A stretch of 64,000 nucleotides of DNA from Bacteroidales bacterium (lineage in GTDB: Bacteria; Bacteroidota; Bacteroidia; Bacteroidales; Muribaculaceae). The notes under the pieces were generated by a model, which saw nothing but the letters and a program-made list of their open reading frames with translations, was not told the origin of the DNA and did not search any database. Shown in pieces: positions 46,347 to 56,131 of this stretch. A program made the translations under genes and the position numbers. Location: NCBI GenBank assembly GCA_020859845.1, contig JAJBVL010000050.1, positions 1-64,000 of the forward strand, given 5' to 3'. Each line of letters begins with the position of its first letter. Positions within the stretch are counted from its first letter, which is position 1.

Positions 46347-47066
46347 GACTCGGAGGATGTCGAGGGAATGGAGGGAGGTGAGGGGCGCTACGTGCATAGA
46401 ATAGAAGGCCAGCATCTGGTCAAGCACTTGGCTGCGGCTCTGAGAAGACAGGCGGAAGTGGTGCATGTTGGCAAAGGTGATCCTGCCCAAGAGCGCCACA
46501 AAGCGCGATTCCTCGGCCGGAAGCCACGAGCTGTGGAGGGGAGGGGTGGACCGAAAAGTGCCATCCACCATGTCAAACACTCGGCCGGGACGCCACGATG
46601 CTACATCGGGCTCAATGCCTAAAGCACGCCCCAGTCCATAGAGAAAACATATGCAATAGTTGGGAAGCCGTTGTGGCTCCAACGCGTCGAGCACCAGAAT
46701 AGAGGACTTGAGATACTCGTAAAGTTGGGCGTCGGGTTGATGGCTGTCGCGCAACACCGATGCCAGTAGCTCTCCAAGAAAGAGCGCCACTGCCTGCTTC
46801 ATAGGATGGGAATATACACCGTGGAGAGCCACGCTGGGCTGTAGCTGGCTCATGGGGTGGATGTCGCGCCCTGGACGCTGGTGGACTACCGCCTCTACCA
46901 GCCCCAAGGGCATAAGAAGTGCACGCCGCCTTGCCGCTTCGCGCGTGGCTCCTCCCGCCACCAGCAGCGAAAGGATGCCACCCTCGAGAGAGTAGGCTGT
47001 GAGGATGGATTTGGAATCGGCATACCTCACTTGACGCAAGGCTATGAGATGCATTGAATTATCCAT
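46341..47066 (-). CDS. recO: DNA repair protein RecO
   Basis: RecO loads RecA at gaps with RecF and RecR. The 241-residue protein has the N-terminal OB-fold (LIALRQVRYADSKSILTAYS, then LLVAGGATREAARRRALLMPL) and a helical C-terminal half with KQAVALFLGELLASVLRDS. The zinc-finger cysteines of some RecO proteins are absent, as is common in Bacteroidetes. It is read divergently from pnp. Confidence 0.88.
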   Translation of the reverse strand: MDNSMHLIALRQVRYADSKSILTAYSLEGGILSLLVAGGATREAARRRALLMPLGLVEAVVHQRPGRDIHPMSQLQPSVALHGVYSHPMKQAVALFLGELLASVLRDSHQPDAQLYEYLKSSILVLDALEPQRLPNYCICFLYGLGRALGIEPDVASWRPGRVFDMVDGTFRSTPPLHSSWLPAEESRFVALLGRITFANMHHFRLSSQSRSQVLDQMLAFYSMHVAPLTSLHSLDILRVL

Positions 47067-47085
47067 ACAAAAAGCTTTCTGACTA

Positions 47086-47093
47086 CAAAATTA
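47086..47093 (-). promoter_or_regulatory. -7 element of recO
   Basis: The minus strand reads TAATTTTG, an exact -7 match 20 bases before the start. No -33 TTTG was seen. Confidence 0.45.
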
Positions 47094-47148
47094 CTGACTT
47101 ACATCAACAATTCTATAGAAAAGTGTCAAATATCTAATTTTTAATTAG

Positions 47149-47156
47149 TAACTTTG
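47149..47156 (+). promoter_or_regulatory. -7 element of pnp
   Basis: TAACTTTG is an exact -7 match 39 bases before the pnp start. The -33 region is not recognisable. Confidence 0.5.
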
Positions 47157-47194
47157 CGTGATTTTTATCAAGATAGAATATTAGACACGTTTTT

Positions 47195-49459
47195 ATGTTA
47201 CATCCAATCAAGAAAACCATCAGTCTGCCCGACGGTCGTGAGATTACGCTCGAGACAGGCAAGCTGGCTAAGCAGGCTGATGGAGCGGTAGAGCTGCGCA
47301 TGGGCAATACTATGCTCCTCGCCACTGTAGTTTCGGCCAAGGAGGCCGGCGAAGGAGTAGACTTTATGCCTCTCCAAGTAGAATACAAAGAGAAATTTTC
47401 GTCGTTTGGACGCTTTCCTGGCGGCTTCTTGAAGCGAGAGGGCCGTGCTTCCGACTACGAAATCCTTACAGCACGCCTTGTAGACCGCGTGCTGCGTCCA
47501 CTTTTCCCCGACAACTATCATGCCGATACCTTTGTCAACATCACACTCTACTCCACCGATGGCGTAGACATCCCCGATGCGCTGGCTGGCCTGGCCGCTT
47601 CGGCTGCTTTGGCAGTGAGCGATGTCCCCTTCCATGGGCCTATTTCCGAGGTGAGAGTGGCCCGCATTGATGGTCAGTTTGTCATCAACCCCACCTTTGA
47701 GCAACTTGAGAAAGCTGACATGGAGCTGATGGTAGGCGCCACAAAGGAAAACATCATGATGGTCGAGGGAGAAATGAATGAGGTGTCGGAAAGCGACCTG
47801 CTGGCCGCTCTCAAGGCAGCTCACGAAGCTATCAAGACGCAGTGTGAAGCTCAGGAAGAGCTGGCACGCGAGGTGGGAAGCACTGAGAAGCGCGAGTACT
47901 GCCACGAAGTCAACGACGAAGAATTGCGCAAGGATGTACGTGAAAAATGCTATGACAAGGCCTATGCAGTGGCTAAAGCTGGGTGTGCCGACAAGCATTG
48001 GCGCGCCGATCAGTTTGATGCCATCTGCAATGAATATATCGAATCCATCCCCGAAGAGGAGCGTGAAGAGAAGACCCCTCTGGTGAAGCGCTACTATCAC
48101 GATGTAGAGAAGGACGCTGTGCGCCGTTGCATCCTCGATGAGGGCATACGCCTTGATGGCCGCAAGACCACCGAGATACGCCCCATCTGGTGTGAGGTGG
48201 ACTATCTCCCAGGCCCTCACGGCTCGGCTATCTTCACTCGTGGCGAGACACAGAGCCTCTCCACCGTGACTCTCGGCACTAAGCTCGACGAGAAGATTGT
48301 CGACGACGTGATTAACCAGGGCCGCGAGCGCTTCCTGCTCCACTACAACTTCCCCCCCTTCTCCACGGGCGAGGCTAAGCCTGTGCGCAGCGTCGGACGC
48401 CGCGAGATAGGCCATGGCAACTTGGCACATCGCGCCCTCAAGCGTATGCTCCCCGACGACTTCCCATACGTGTGTCGTATCGTAAGCGACATCTTGGAGA
48501 GTAACGGATCATCGTCGATGGCCACCGTCTGCGCTGGCACCTTGGCTCTGCTCGATGCCGGTGTGAAGATGAAGAAGCCTGTGAGCGGTATAGCTATGGG
48601 CCTGATCACCGACACCGAAAGCCCCAAGTATGCAGTGCTCTCTGATATCCTCGGCGACGAAGACCACCTGGGAGATATGGACTTCAAGGTGACAGGCACC
48701 AAGGATGGTATCACTGCCACACAGATGGACATCAAGTGTGATGGCCTCTCATATGAAATCCTTGAGCGCGCCCTCAATCAAGCACGCGATGGCCGCTTAC
48801 ACATATTAAATATAATCAACGAGACCATTCCCGAGCCTCGTGCCGACTACAAGCCCAACGTGCCACGCATCGTCACGATGCTTATCCCCAAGGAGCTTAT
48901 TGGTGCTGTGATAGGCCCGGGCGGAAAGGTGATCCAGGGTATCCAGGAAGAGAGTGGCGCCACAGTGTCGATCGACGAAATCGACGAGGGCGGCTACATC
49001 GAGGTGGCAGCAGCCAACAAGGCCTCGATCGACAAGGCTCTGGAGATGATCAACGCCATCGTAGCTCTCCCCGAAGAGGGCAAGGTGTATACCGGCAAGG
49101 TGCGCTCCATCCTCGACTTTGGCGCTTTTGTAGAGTTTATGCCCAACCGCGACGGCCTGCTCCACATCTCGGAGATCTCTTGGGAGCGTCTTGACAACAT
49201 GGAGGCGTCGGGCCTCAAAGAAGGCGACACTGTAGAGGTGAAGCTTATCGAGATCGACAAGAAGACCGGCAAGTATCGCTTGTCGATGCGTGCCCTCCAG
49301 CCCAAGCCCGAAGGCTATGTGGAGCGTCCTGCCCGTCCTCCACGCCAGCAAGGCGAGCGTGGCCCACGTCCACAGCGTCAAGGCGGCGACCGCGGACCGC
49401 GTCGTGAAGGCTCTGGAGGCAACAACAATGGCGGCGGTCAGCGTCCTCCAAAACACTGA
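47195..49459 (+). CDS. pnp: Polyribonucleotide nucleotidyltransferase
   Basis: PNPase degrades RNA 3' to 5' with phosphate. The 754-residue protein has two RNase PH domains ([19 protein letters not shown] and the second core with [15 protein letters not shown]). A helical linker separates them, followed by a KH domain ([20 protein letters not shown], near 567) and an S1 domain ([18 protein letters not shown], near 629). The C-terminus adds a basic Arg/Gly/Pro-rich tail of about 50 residues that may bind RNA. The gene stands alone with a strong terminator. Confidence 0.97.
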   Translation: MLHPIKKTISLPDGREITLETGKLAKQADGAVELRMGNTMLLATVVSAKEAGEGVDFMPLQVEYKEKFSSFGRFPGGFLKREGRASDYEILTARLVDRVLRPLFPDNYHADTFVNITLYSTDGVDIPDALAGLAASAALAVSDVPFHGPISEVRVARIDGQFVINPTFEQLEKADMELMVGATKENIMMVEGEMNEVSESDLLAALKAAHEAIKTQCEAQEELAREVGSTEKREYCHEVNDEELRKDVREKCYDKAYAVAKAGCADKHWRADQFDAICNEYIESIPEEEREEKTPLVKRYYHDVEKDAVRRCILDEGIRLDGRKTTEIRPIWCEVDYLPGPHGSAIFTRGETQSLSTVTLGTKLDEKIVDDVINQGRERFLLHYNFPPFSTGEAKPVRSVGRREIGHGNLAHRALKRMLPDDFPYVCRIVSDILESNGSSSMATVCAGTLALLDAGVKMKKPVSGIAMGLITDTESPKYAVLSDILGDEDHLGDMDFKVTGTKDGITATQMDIKCDGLSYEILERALNQARDGRLHILNIINETIPEPRADYKPNVPRIVTMLIPKELIGAVIGPGGKVIQGIQEESGATVSIDEIDEGGYIEVAAANKASIDKALEMINAIVALPEEGKVYTGKVRSILDFGAFVEFMPNRDGLLHISEISWERLDNMEASGLKEGDTVEVKLIEIDKKTGKYRLSMRALQPKPEGYVERPARPPRQQGERGPRPQRQGGDRGPRREGSGGNNNGGGQRPPKH

Positions 49460-49481
49460 TCTTAACATCTAAGATACAAGC

Positions 49482-49529
49482 AAAGACGAGCCCTGCTCTT
49501 ATCGATGAGAGCAGGGCTCGTCTTTTTTT
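49482..49529 (+). terminator. Rho-independent terminator of pnp
   Basis: An 18-base perfect stem, from AAAGACGAGCCCTGCTCT to its complement, is followed by seven Ts and lies 23 bases after the stop. The next 220 bases, to the HTH gene, hold nothing I can recognise. Confidence 0.95.
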
Positions 49530-49747
49530 GTGGGAAGGTGACGACCCAGAAGAGATGTGATGCTGAGCCGAAAGCTACCAGCAAAAGGGACGTACCACAT
49601 ACTGCCTACGCCTATGGGGTGAGGTGGTTGTATTATAAATAACTGTGCTACAACTATATAAAACGCAGCCGTAAGACTATGGCCGACCAGGTCCCTGCAT
49701 GTGTCATATAGTGTGTAGAAGGAGAAGAGTGAAGCGCCTCTGCGCTA

Positions 49748-49960
49748 TCAGATGTCTAGGCGGTCAGTGTAGATGTCAAAGAAGTTTCTCTTTAAGACAT
49801 TGCTGATCTTGAGGAGCAACTCGGAGTCGATGCTGTCGCGGTGAAAAATCTTGTAGACGTTGGTGCGGTTGCATTGCAGCTTGGTAGCGAGCCACACCAC
49901 CGAACGGTCTTGACTTCTCAGCTCCTCTTCAATCAGTTTTCCAATACATATTTGACTCAT
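49748..49960 (-). CDS. Small XRE/Cro-type helix-turn-helix protein
   Basis: The 70-residue protein starts at 49960 (MSQICIGKLIEEELRSQDRS). It is mostly one Cro/C1-like helix-turn-helix, with VVWLATKLQCNRTNVYKIF as the core. Similar short proteins are common in Bacteroidetes and have no assigned targets. An ATG at 50071 in the same frame would translate through the inverted repeat and is rejected. The gene is preceded by the nested inverted repeat at 49972-50065, which may control it. Confidence 0.75.
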   Translation of the reverse strand: MSQICIGKLIEEELRSQDRSVVWLATKLQCNRTNVYKIFHRDSIDSELLLKISNVLKRNFFDIYTDRLDI

Positions 49961-49971
49961 AACAATAAAAA

Positions 49972-50065
49972 ATAAAGGGCGAAACCGATTCCTGCTTATT
50001 TCCTGCCTGAGGCACCGCCAAGCGCCTTGTCCTCTAAAATAAGCAAGTATGCGGCCGCCCTTTAT
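49972..50065 (-). promoter_or_regulatory. Nested inverted repeat before the HTH gene, attenuator-like
   Basis: Outer arms ATAAAGGGCG (49972-49981) and CGCCCTTTAT (50056-50065) are a perfect ten-base pair. Inner arms TGCTTATTT (49993-50001) and AAATAAGCA (50037-50045) are a perfect nine-base pair. An AGGC/GCCT pair lies in the core. On the minus strand the last arm runs into TTTTTTATTG, like a terminator, 11 bases before the HTH start codon. This suggests a structured leader or small RNA. Confidence 0.6.
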
Positions 50066-50541
50066 CGTCAAAAGGGGGGTGGCTAACTGCTATTCCCAGG
50101 GACAGTGTGGATTGGCGGTTTCCAGACGAAGGGAATAAGAGCTTTAGCTCAAAAATCTTCATATGGTATGTAATTCTTCCGATTGATGGGAATCTCTATT
50201 CCGCCGGAAATTTAAGGATGGATTAAACAAGAGTGTAATTGTGTAGAATGATAGACAAAACGAAAATATCGCACTTGGCGAAATCTCCCTGTCGCTTCAT
50301 GTCTGCTACAAAGGTAACTCGAAAAATTGAATATTCAATGACTTTTTCCAACTTTTTTTACAAAAAATTCACAGAAAATGCAGAATGTCACAATTTGGCA
50401 ACGTTTTGATTGCCAATCCGTGACGATTTACCATCTTTAACTTAGCCTTTACAACAAGCAAGGTTGCGAAATTGTTCTGTATATACGACAAAAAAGGGCC
50501 AAAAGTGAAAAATAACTAATAGAGAAAAATTTCCTTATTAG
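50066..50541. other. AT-rich gap with no gene recognised
   Basis: This stretch between the nested inverted repeat and the pckA promoter has no open frame I can support, no tRNA, and no clear inverted repeat. It is AT-rich, especially from 50320 on, with runs such as CTTTTTCCAACTTTTTTTAC. It may hold an upstream control region for pckA or for the HTH gene. Confidence 0.4.
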
Positions 50542-50575
50542 TTTGTGCTTAGATAGCAGAATTTTATTACCTTTG
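50542..50575 (+). promoter_or_regulatory. Promoter of pckA
   Basis: TTTG (50542-50545) and TACCTTTG (50568-50575) are separated by 22 bases, slightly longer than usual. The leader would be about 95 bases. Confidence 0.6.
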
Positions 50576-50674
50576 CAGTCGGAGAGCAAGATGCGGATTC
50601 CCCGCCTTTGCTCGTCAACTAATCAGACTAGACTACACAACATTAACCACTTATATTTCAAGCAGTTTAACAAA

Positions 50675-52285
50675 ATGAGTACGATTGACTTATCACAGTA
50701 CGGCATCACTGGCTCAAAGGTGATCCACAACCCCAGTTTTGACCAGCTCTTTATCGACGAGACCAAGCCCGGTCTTGAGGGCTTTGAAAAAGGTCAGCAG
50801 ACAGAGCTCGGGGCTGTCAATGTGATGACCGGCGTTTACACCGGCCGTTCGCCTAAGGACAAATTCTTTGTGATGGACGACACCTCGCGCGACACCATCT
50901 GGTGGACCAGCGACGAGTACAAGAACGACAACAAGCCTATCAGCGAGAAGACTTGGGACGTCCTCAAGGGCATCGCTGACAAGGAACTTTCGGATAAGAC
51001 TCTCTACGTAGTTGACGCTTTCTGCGGCACCAACCCCGACACCCGTCTGGCAGTGCGCTTCATCATGGAGGTGGCATGGCAAGCCCACTTTGTCACCAAC
51101 ATGTTTATCCGTCCTACGGAGGAAGAACTCAAGAACTTCAAGCCCGACTTCGTATCGCTCAACGCCTCCAAGGCAAAGGTTGAGAACTGGAAGGAACTGG
51201 GCCTCAATAGCGAGACCTGCGTGGCCTTCAACCTCACCGAGCGCATGCAGCTCATCATCAACACCTGGTATGGTGGCGAGATGAAGAAAGGCCTCTTCTC
51301 AATCATGAACTACTACCTGCCTCTGCGTGGCATCGCTTCGATGCACTGCTCGGCCAACACCGACATGAAGGGCGAGAACACCGCTATCTTCTTCGGCCTC
51401 TCTGGCACAGGTAAGACCACGCTGTCCACCGACCCCAAGCGTCTGCTGATTGGCGACGACGAGCACGGCTGGGACGACAATGGCGTGTTTAACTTTGAGG
51501 GCGGCTGCTATGCCAAGGTGATCAACCTCGACAAGGAGAGCGAGCCCGACATCTACAATGCCATCAAGCGCGACGCCCTTCTGGAGAATGTCACCGTAGA
51601 CAAGGACGGCAAGATCGACTTCACCGACAAGAGCGTTACCGAGAACACCCGTGTAAGCTATCCTATCAATCATATCAAGAACGTAGTGCTCAACCTCGTA
51701 GGCGCAAGCCGTGGCCCTGCCGCCAAGGAAGTAATCTTCCTCTCGGCTGATGCTTTCGGTGTGCTTCCTCCTGTGTCGATTCTCACCCCTGAGCAGACCA
51801 AGTACTACTTCCTCTCTGGCTTCACCAGCAAGCTCGCTGGCACAGAGCGTGGTATTACCGAGCCTACTCCTACCTTCTCGGCTTGCTTCGGCGCTGCATT
51901 CCTTTCGCTCCACCCAACGAAGTATGCAGAAGAGCTCGTTAAGCGCATGGAGAAGAGCGGCGCTAAGGCTTACCTCGTCAACACTGGCTGGAATGGTACT
52001 GGCAAGCGTATCTCTATCCGCGACACCCGTGGCATCATCGATGCTATCCTCGATGGCTCCATCCTCTCGGCTCCTACCAAGGAAATACCTATCTTTGACT
52101 TCACTATTCCTACCGAACTCCCCGGCGTAGATCCTAAGATCCTCGATCCTCGCGACACCTACGCTAACCCCGAAGAGTGGTACACCAAGGCTAAGAAGCT
52201 TGCCGAGATGTTTATCAACAACTTCAAGAAGTTTGAAAACAACGCTGCTGGCAAGGCCCTCGTAGCTGCTGGTCCTCACCTCTAA
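50675..52285 (+). CDS. pckA: Phosphoenolpyruvate carboxykinase (ATP)
   Basis: PckA interconverts oxaloacetate and PEP with ATP/ADP. In succinate-producing Bacteroidales it can run in the CO2-fixing direction. I start at 50675 ([11 protein letters not shown]), which gives 536 residues; the open frame upstream overlaps the promoter. The kinase loop is [14 protein letters not shown] (from residue 241), followed by IGDDEHGW. The metal and substrate site includes MHCSANTD. A stand-alone gene. Confidence 0.97.
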   Translation: MSTIDLSQYGITGSKVIHNPSFDQLFIDETKPGLEGFEKGQQTELGAVNVMTGVYTGRSPKDKFFVMDDTSRDTIWWTSDEYKNDNKPISEKTWDVLKGIADKELSDKTLYVVDAFCGTNPDTRLAVRFIMEVAWQAHFVTNMFIRPTEEELKNFKPDFVSLNASKAKVENWKELGLNSETCVAFNLTERMQLIINTWYGGEMKKGLFSIMNYYLPLRGIASMHCSANTDMKGENTAIFFGLSGTGKTTLSTDPKRLLIGDDEHGWDDNGVFNFEGGCYAKVINLDKESEPDIYNAIKRDALLENVTVDKDGKIDFTDKSVTENTRVSYPINHIKNVVLNLVGASRGPAAKEVIFLSADAFGVLPPVSILTPEQTKYYFLSGFTSKLAGTERGITEPTPTFSACFGAAFLSLHPTKYAEELVKRMEKSGAKAYLVNTGWNGTGKRISIRDTRGIIDAILDGSILSAPTKEIPIFDFTIPTELPGVDPKILDPRDTYANPEEWYTKAKKLAEMFINNFKKFENNAAGKALVAAGPHL

Positions 52286-52312
52286 TAGAAGGTGCATATC
52301 CCCATAGATATT

Positions 52313-52350
52313 GCCCCGCGCATGGCCACAACGCCCGCGCGGGGCTTTTT
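52313..52350 (+). terminator. Rho-independent terminator of pckA
   Basis: GCCCCGCGC and GCGCGGGGC form a nine-base stem followed by five Ts, 27 bases after the stop. Confidence 0.88.
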
Positions 52351-52428
52351 ATGGGCTTTTTGGGAAGAGAATGATAGCTAATTGGAGAAAAATGACTAAT
52401 TTAGCAGCTTGAATTGAAACCAATCCCC

Positions 52429-53538
52429 ATGAGTCAACATACACCCATCAAAGTAGGCATCACCCATGGCGATATCAATGGTATAAGCTACGAGTTGATA
52501 TTAAAAGCCTTGGAGGATAATCGCATTCTTGAACTTTGCACCCCCGTCATTTATGGCTCGGCCAAAATAGCCGCTCTGTATCGCAAGATGATACAGCATC
52601 CAGGGATTCCCTTAGTGCAAGTGGCCTCTGGAGCCGATGCGCGCCACGGAGAGTATAATATCGTAAACGTGGTGGCTGAAGACACCAAGGTCGATACGGG
52701 ACAATCCACGCCTGTAGCTGGCCAAGCTGCTTTTGTGGCCTTGGAGCGTGCAGTGGCCGACCTCCGCAATGGCGACATCGACGTGCTGGTCACTGCCCCT
52801 ATCAACAAGCATAATATCCAGAGCCCTACATTCACTTTCCCAGGCCACACTGAGTATCTTGAGGCCTCGCTTGGCGAAGAGGGCGACAAGGCGCTGATGA
52901 TATTATGTACCGACAAGCTGCGTGTGGCATTAGTCACAGCCCATACTCCTCTGTCAAAGGTGGCTGAAAGCATCACCGAGGACAATATCGTGGAGCGATT
53001 GAAAGCCTTCAATCTCTCTCTCCAAAAGGATTTTGGGGTGACTCAGCCTCGTATTGCTGTGCTTTCGCTCAATCCTCATGCAGGCGAGCAGGGCCTCCTT
53101 GGCAAGGAAGAGCAAGAAGTGATAATCCCAGCCATCAAGAAGGCGCAGGAGGCCAAGATCAACTGTTTTGGACCCTATGCTTCCGATGGGTTCTTTGGCA
53201 GCGGGCAATTTGCACATTTTGACGGGGTGTTGGCCATGTATCACGACCAGGGCTTGACCCCTTTCAAGACACTGGCCATGGACAGCGGCGTCAACTTCAC
53301 GGCTGGCCTTCCCTACGTGCGCACATCTCCCGACCATGGCACAGCCTACGACATCGCCGGCAAGGGGCAGGCCTCTCCCTCCTCCATGCGCGAAGCTCTC
53401 TATATGGCCATTGACATATGGCGCAATCGTCAGCGCTATGCCACTGCGCATGCCAACCCCCTGCGCAAGCAGTATGTGGAGAAAAACAAGACCGACAATG
53501 TGGTGCTCGACCTCACAAAATCATCCGACGAAGAATAA
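52429..53538 (+). CDS. pdxA: 4-hydroxythreonine-4-phosphate dehydrogenase
   Basis: PdxA oxidises 4-phosphohydroxy-L-threonine in the DXP-dependent pyridoxal-phosphate pathway. The start at the ATG 52429 (MSQHTPIKVGIT) gives 369 residues; a TTG five codons upstream is less likely. Metal-binding His motifs are visible: FPGHTEYLEA, LNPHAGEQGL and AMYHDQGL. The next gene starts five bases after its stop, so pdxA is co-transcribed with the inositol-type cluster. Whether this is functional or accidental is unclear. Confidence 0.94.
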   Translation: MSQHTPIKVGITHGDINGISYELILKALEDNRILELCTPVIYGSAKIAALYRKMIQHPGIPLVQVASGADARHGEYNIVNVVAEDTKVDTGQSTPVAGQAAFVALERAVADLRNGDIDVLVTAPINKHNIQSPTFTFPGHTEYLEASLGEEGDKALMILCTDKLRVALVTAHTPLSKVAESITEDNIVERLKAFNLSLQKDFGVTQPRIAVLSLNPHAGEQGLLGKEEQEVIIPAIKKAQEAKINCFGPYASDGFFGSGQFAHFDGVLAMYHDQGLTPFKTLAMDSGVNFTAGLPYVRTSPDHGTAYDIAGKGQASPSSMREALYMAIDIWRNRQRYATAHANPLRKQYVEKNKTDNVVLDLTKSSDEE

Positions 53539-53543
53539 GAAGT

Positions 53544-54260
53544 ATGAACTACGCAATTATTGCCGCAGGCGAAGGTTCGCGCTTGGTGCAAGAAGGAGTG
53601 AAGTGGCCCAAGCCGTTGGTGAGACTCAATGGCCAACCCATGATAGAGCGTTTGATCGACATCTTTATGGCCAATAATCCCGAGTCGCTCACCGTGATCG
53701 TCAATGAGCAGATGACCCAAGTGAAAGAATTCTTGGAGAGCCTGACGTTGCCGGTGCCGTTTACTCTCGTTGTGAAGTCAACGCCGTCGTCGATGCATAG
53801 CTTTTATGAGGTGAGCCGCCACCTGCTTGCCCTTCCAGAGGATAAAAAGCTGTGTCTCACCACGGTCGACACCATCTTTCGCCCCTCCGACTTCGCAAGC
53901 TATATCCGAGCCTTTGAAGATGACAAGGTGGCCGATGGCTATATGGCCGTCACCTCGTTTATCGACGACGAGAAGCCGCTCTATATAAAAGTAGATAGCC
54001 AGATGGACATCACTGCTTTCTGCGACAAGCCCTTCCCGGGAGTAGAATATATCTCGGGAGGAGTCTATGGGCTGCGTAGAAGCGCCATACCCGTGCTCGA
54101 GGACTGTATGGCAAAGGGTGTGGCTCGCATGCGCAATTATCAGCGCGCCTTGGTAGAGGCCGGCCTTAAGCTGCGTGCCTATCCTTTCCCTAAGATAGTG
54201 GATGTGGACCATGCAGGAGATATAGCCACCGCAGAGGCGTTTCTTAACGACAGGAGCTGA
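53544..54260 (+). CDS. Sugar/inositol-phosphate nucleotidyltransferase-like protein
   Basis: The 238-residue protein has the NTP_transferase fold. The N-terminus IIAAGEGSRL followed by KWPKPLVRLNGQPMIERLI is the nucleotide-binding loop and the conserved Pro-Lys-Pro-Leu. A TTVDTIF segment probably holds the metal Asp, and SGGVYGLRR follows near residue 173. The family joins a sugar or polyol phosphate to a nucleotide. Because the operon has inositol-phosphate synthase and a CDP-alcohol transferase, a CTP:inositol-1-phosphate cytidylyltransferase is an attractive but unproven assignment. The five-base gap after pdxA indicates one transcript. Confidence 0.75.
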   Translation: MNYAIIAAGEGSRLVQEGVKWPKPLVRLNGQPMIERLIDIFMANNPESLTVIVNEQMTQVKEFLESLTLPVPFTLVVKSTPSSMHSFYEVSRHLLALPEDKKLCLTTVDTIFRPSDFASYIRAFEDDKVADGYMAVTSFIDDEKPLYIKVDSQMDITAFCDKPFPGVEYISGGVYGLRRSAIPVLEDCMAKGVARMRNYQRALVEAGLKLRAYPFPKIVDVDHAGDIATAEAFLNDRS

Positions 54261-54311
54261 CCCCGGAGAAACCAACAACCAATCAAAACGAATATACTTA
54301 TCCACACTATA

Positions 54312-55187
54312 ATGGCTGAGATAAAAATAGCAGGGGTGATGCGTGCAGGCGCTTATTCCCCCAATCACATAGGCAACGATGCCGCTATCTTTAACATCGT
54401 GGCCGACCAACTGCGCAAGCGTGGCTGTGAAGTCAATGTCTATAGCGAGGAGCAACTAATCGCCGACAAAGTGACCGAGCCCATCATCGTCAACATGTGT
54501 CGCGAGATGCGCTCGATTGCCAAGCTCCAAGAGAAGGAAGACCATGGAGCGTTGGTGATCAACTCAGGCTACGGCATCGAGAACTGTACTCGCGAGCGCA
54601 TGACCCGTATACTCGTGGGTAGCAACATCCCTTATCCCGAAAGCTTGATTGTTGACACCAACGAAGGTATTCGCGAGAAGCTCATAAAGAATGGGTTTAA
54701 CCAATGCTGGATTAAGCGCGGCGACTTCCACGCCATGCACAAAGAGGACGTGAGCTACGTGCGTCATCCCGAGGAGGCTCAGGAGGTGCTTCAAGAATAC
54801 TTCCTGCGTGGCATTAAACGCGCAGTCATCAATCGCCATCTCGTAGGCGACTTGATAAAATTTTATGGTGTGCAGGGCACGCCCTTCTTCTTCTGGTTTT
54901 ATCCCTTCGACGAGGGCCATAGCAAGTATGGCCACGAAGCTGTCAATGGCAAGTCGCAGGGCCTCCCCTTTGACAAAGAGCGCCTAAAAGCCATCTGTCA
55001 AAACGCCTCGGAGGTGCTGGACGTGAAAATTTATGGCGGCGACTGCATAGTGTCGCCCGAAGGTGATATCCGTATTATTGACTTTAACGACTGGCCCAGT
55101 TTTGCGCCTTGTCGCAACGAGGCCGCCCCTCATATTGCTAAATGTATTATCAACTCGATAAAAAATCATCCTCTCACCAACAAGTAG
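54312..55187 (+). CDS. ATP-grasp-like protein of unknown substrate
   Basis: The 291-residue protein has ATP-grasp features: a Lys-containing strand CWIKRGDFHAMH, a VGDLIKFYGV strand, and a closing metal site IYGGDCIVSPEGDIRIIDFND with Asp and Asn at the expected places. ATP-grasp enzymes ligate carboxylates to amines or phosphorylate substrates; the inositol-phosphate kinases ITPK also use this fold. It sits between the nucleotidyltransferase and the CDP-alcohol transferase. Its role there is unknown, and I do not recognise a named family. Confidence 0.65.
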   Translation: MAEIKIAGVMRAGAYSPNHIGNDAAIFNIVADQLRKRGCEVNVYSEEQLIADKVTEPIIVNMCREMRSIAKLQEKEDHGALVINSGYGIENCTRERMTRILVGSNIPYPESLIVDTNEGIREKLIKNGFNQCWIKRGDFHAMHKEDVSYVRHPEEAQEVLQEYFLRGIKRAVINRHLVGDLIKFYGVQGTPFFFWFYPFDEGHSKYGHEAVNGKSQGLPFDKERLKAICQNASEVLDVKIYGGDCIVSPEGDIRIIDFNDWPSFAPCRNEAAPHIAKCIINSIKNHPLTNK

Positions 55188-55198
55188 CGCGCCAGGAT

Positions 55199-56131
55199 AT
55201 GAAAGAGACCTCCGGGTATAAGGCCTCGCTAAAGTCGATGGATACAGAAGAACATATCGACTTGGCGTTTTATCGCCCTATAGGATATATGTGGGCCTGT
55301 CTTGCCAAGCGTCTTGGCATTACTCCCAACGCTATCACAATCGCCTCTATCTTCCTTGGTATAGGAGCGGGTGTGGCTTTCTATTTCAACGATATTTGGA
55401 TTAATATAATAGGAGTAGTGTTGCTGGTCTGGGCCAATTCGTTTGACAGCGCCGATGGCCAGCTGGCTCGAATGACCAAGCAGTATTCGCGTCTTGGCCG
55501 TATACTCGACGGCTTGAGCGGCGACCTGTGGTTCCTGTCAATCTACATAGCCATCTGTCTTCGCGAGAATTATACCTCCCACTTCTTTATGGCCCATCCA
55601 TGGCTTATATGGGTCATAGCTGTGGTCACTGGTCTCTGCCACGCCAAGCAGGCGGCTATGGCCGACTATTACCGCCAGTTTCACCTCTATTTTCTTAAGG
55701 GTGAGGAGGGGAGCGAACTTGAACGCGCCTTCTCGCTAAAACGCAAGCTCGCTAAGCTGACGTGGCGCCACAACTTCTGGCAGAAGCTTACCTTGAGCTT
55801 CTACACCAACTATACCCTACAGCAGGAGGCTACCACCCCAGCCATGTCGCGGCTGCGCACAGAGCTTTCCCAGCGCTTCCCCGACGGGAAGATACCTCAG
55901 TCGTTTCGCGACGCCTTTCGCAAGGCAAGCCTGCCGCTGATGAAGTACACCAATATATTGTCGTTTAATTGGCGCACGATAGCTCTCTTCGTCGCTATAT
56001 TCCTGTTGATGCCGTGGCTCTATTTCGCTTTCGAGCTGACGGTGCTCAACGTTATACTGCTGATGATGGTATGGCGTCATGAACGTATCTGCAAACGTTT
56101 TACCCAAGAACTGAAAGATGGAAAATACTAA
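55199..56131 (+). CDS. CDP-alcohol phosphatidyltransferase family protein
   Basis: I start at 55199, where AGGA lies just upstream of the ATG; the frame is open farther back but overlaps the previous gene. The product is 310 residues. The CDP-OH-P motif is present: Asp83, Asp86-Gly87, Ala90-Arg91, Gly100 and Asp104. The fourth Asp is at 109, with Gly at the usual position 108. Several hydrophobic segments follow, at about 110-120, 130-150 and 250-280. Members use CDP-diacylglycerol or another CDP-alcohol. In this context, phosphatidylinositol-phosphate synthase is the leading guess and a di-inositol-phosphate-type enzyme the alternative. The next gene starts 14 bases before its stop. Confidence 0.82.
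   Translation: MKETSGYKASLKSMDTEEHIDLAFYRPIGYMWACLAKRLGITPNAITIASIFLGIGAGVAFYFNDIWINIIGVVLLVWANSFDSADGQLARMTKQYSRLGRILDGLSGDLWFLSIYIAICLRENYTSHFFMAHPWLIWVIAVVTGLCHAKQAAMADYYRQFHLYFLKGEEGSELERAFSLKRKLAKLTWRHNFWQKLTLSFYTNYTLQQEATTPAMSRLRTELSQRFPDGKIPQSFRDAFRKASLPLMKYTNILSFNWRTIALFVAIFLLMPWLYFAFELTVLNVILLMMVWRHERICKRFTQELKDGKY

Noticed and set aside
47198-48430. 410-codon open frame antisense to pnp
   Set aside because: It lies fully inside pnp on the other strand, and its translation resembles no protein family.
52414-52428. TTG start for pdxA
   Set aside because: The ATG at 52429 fits the family N-terminus; five extra residues from a TTG are unsupported.
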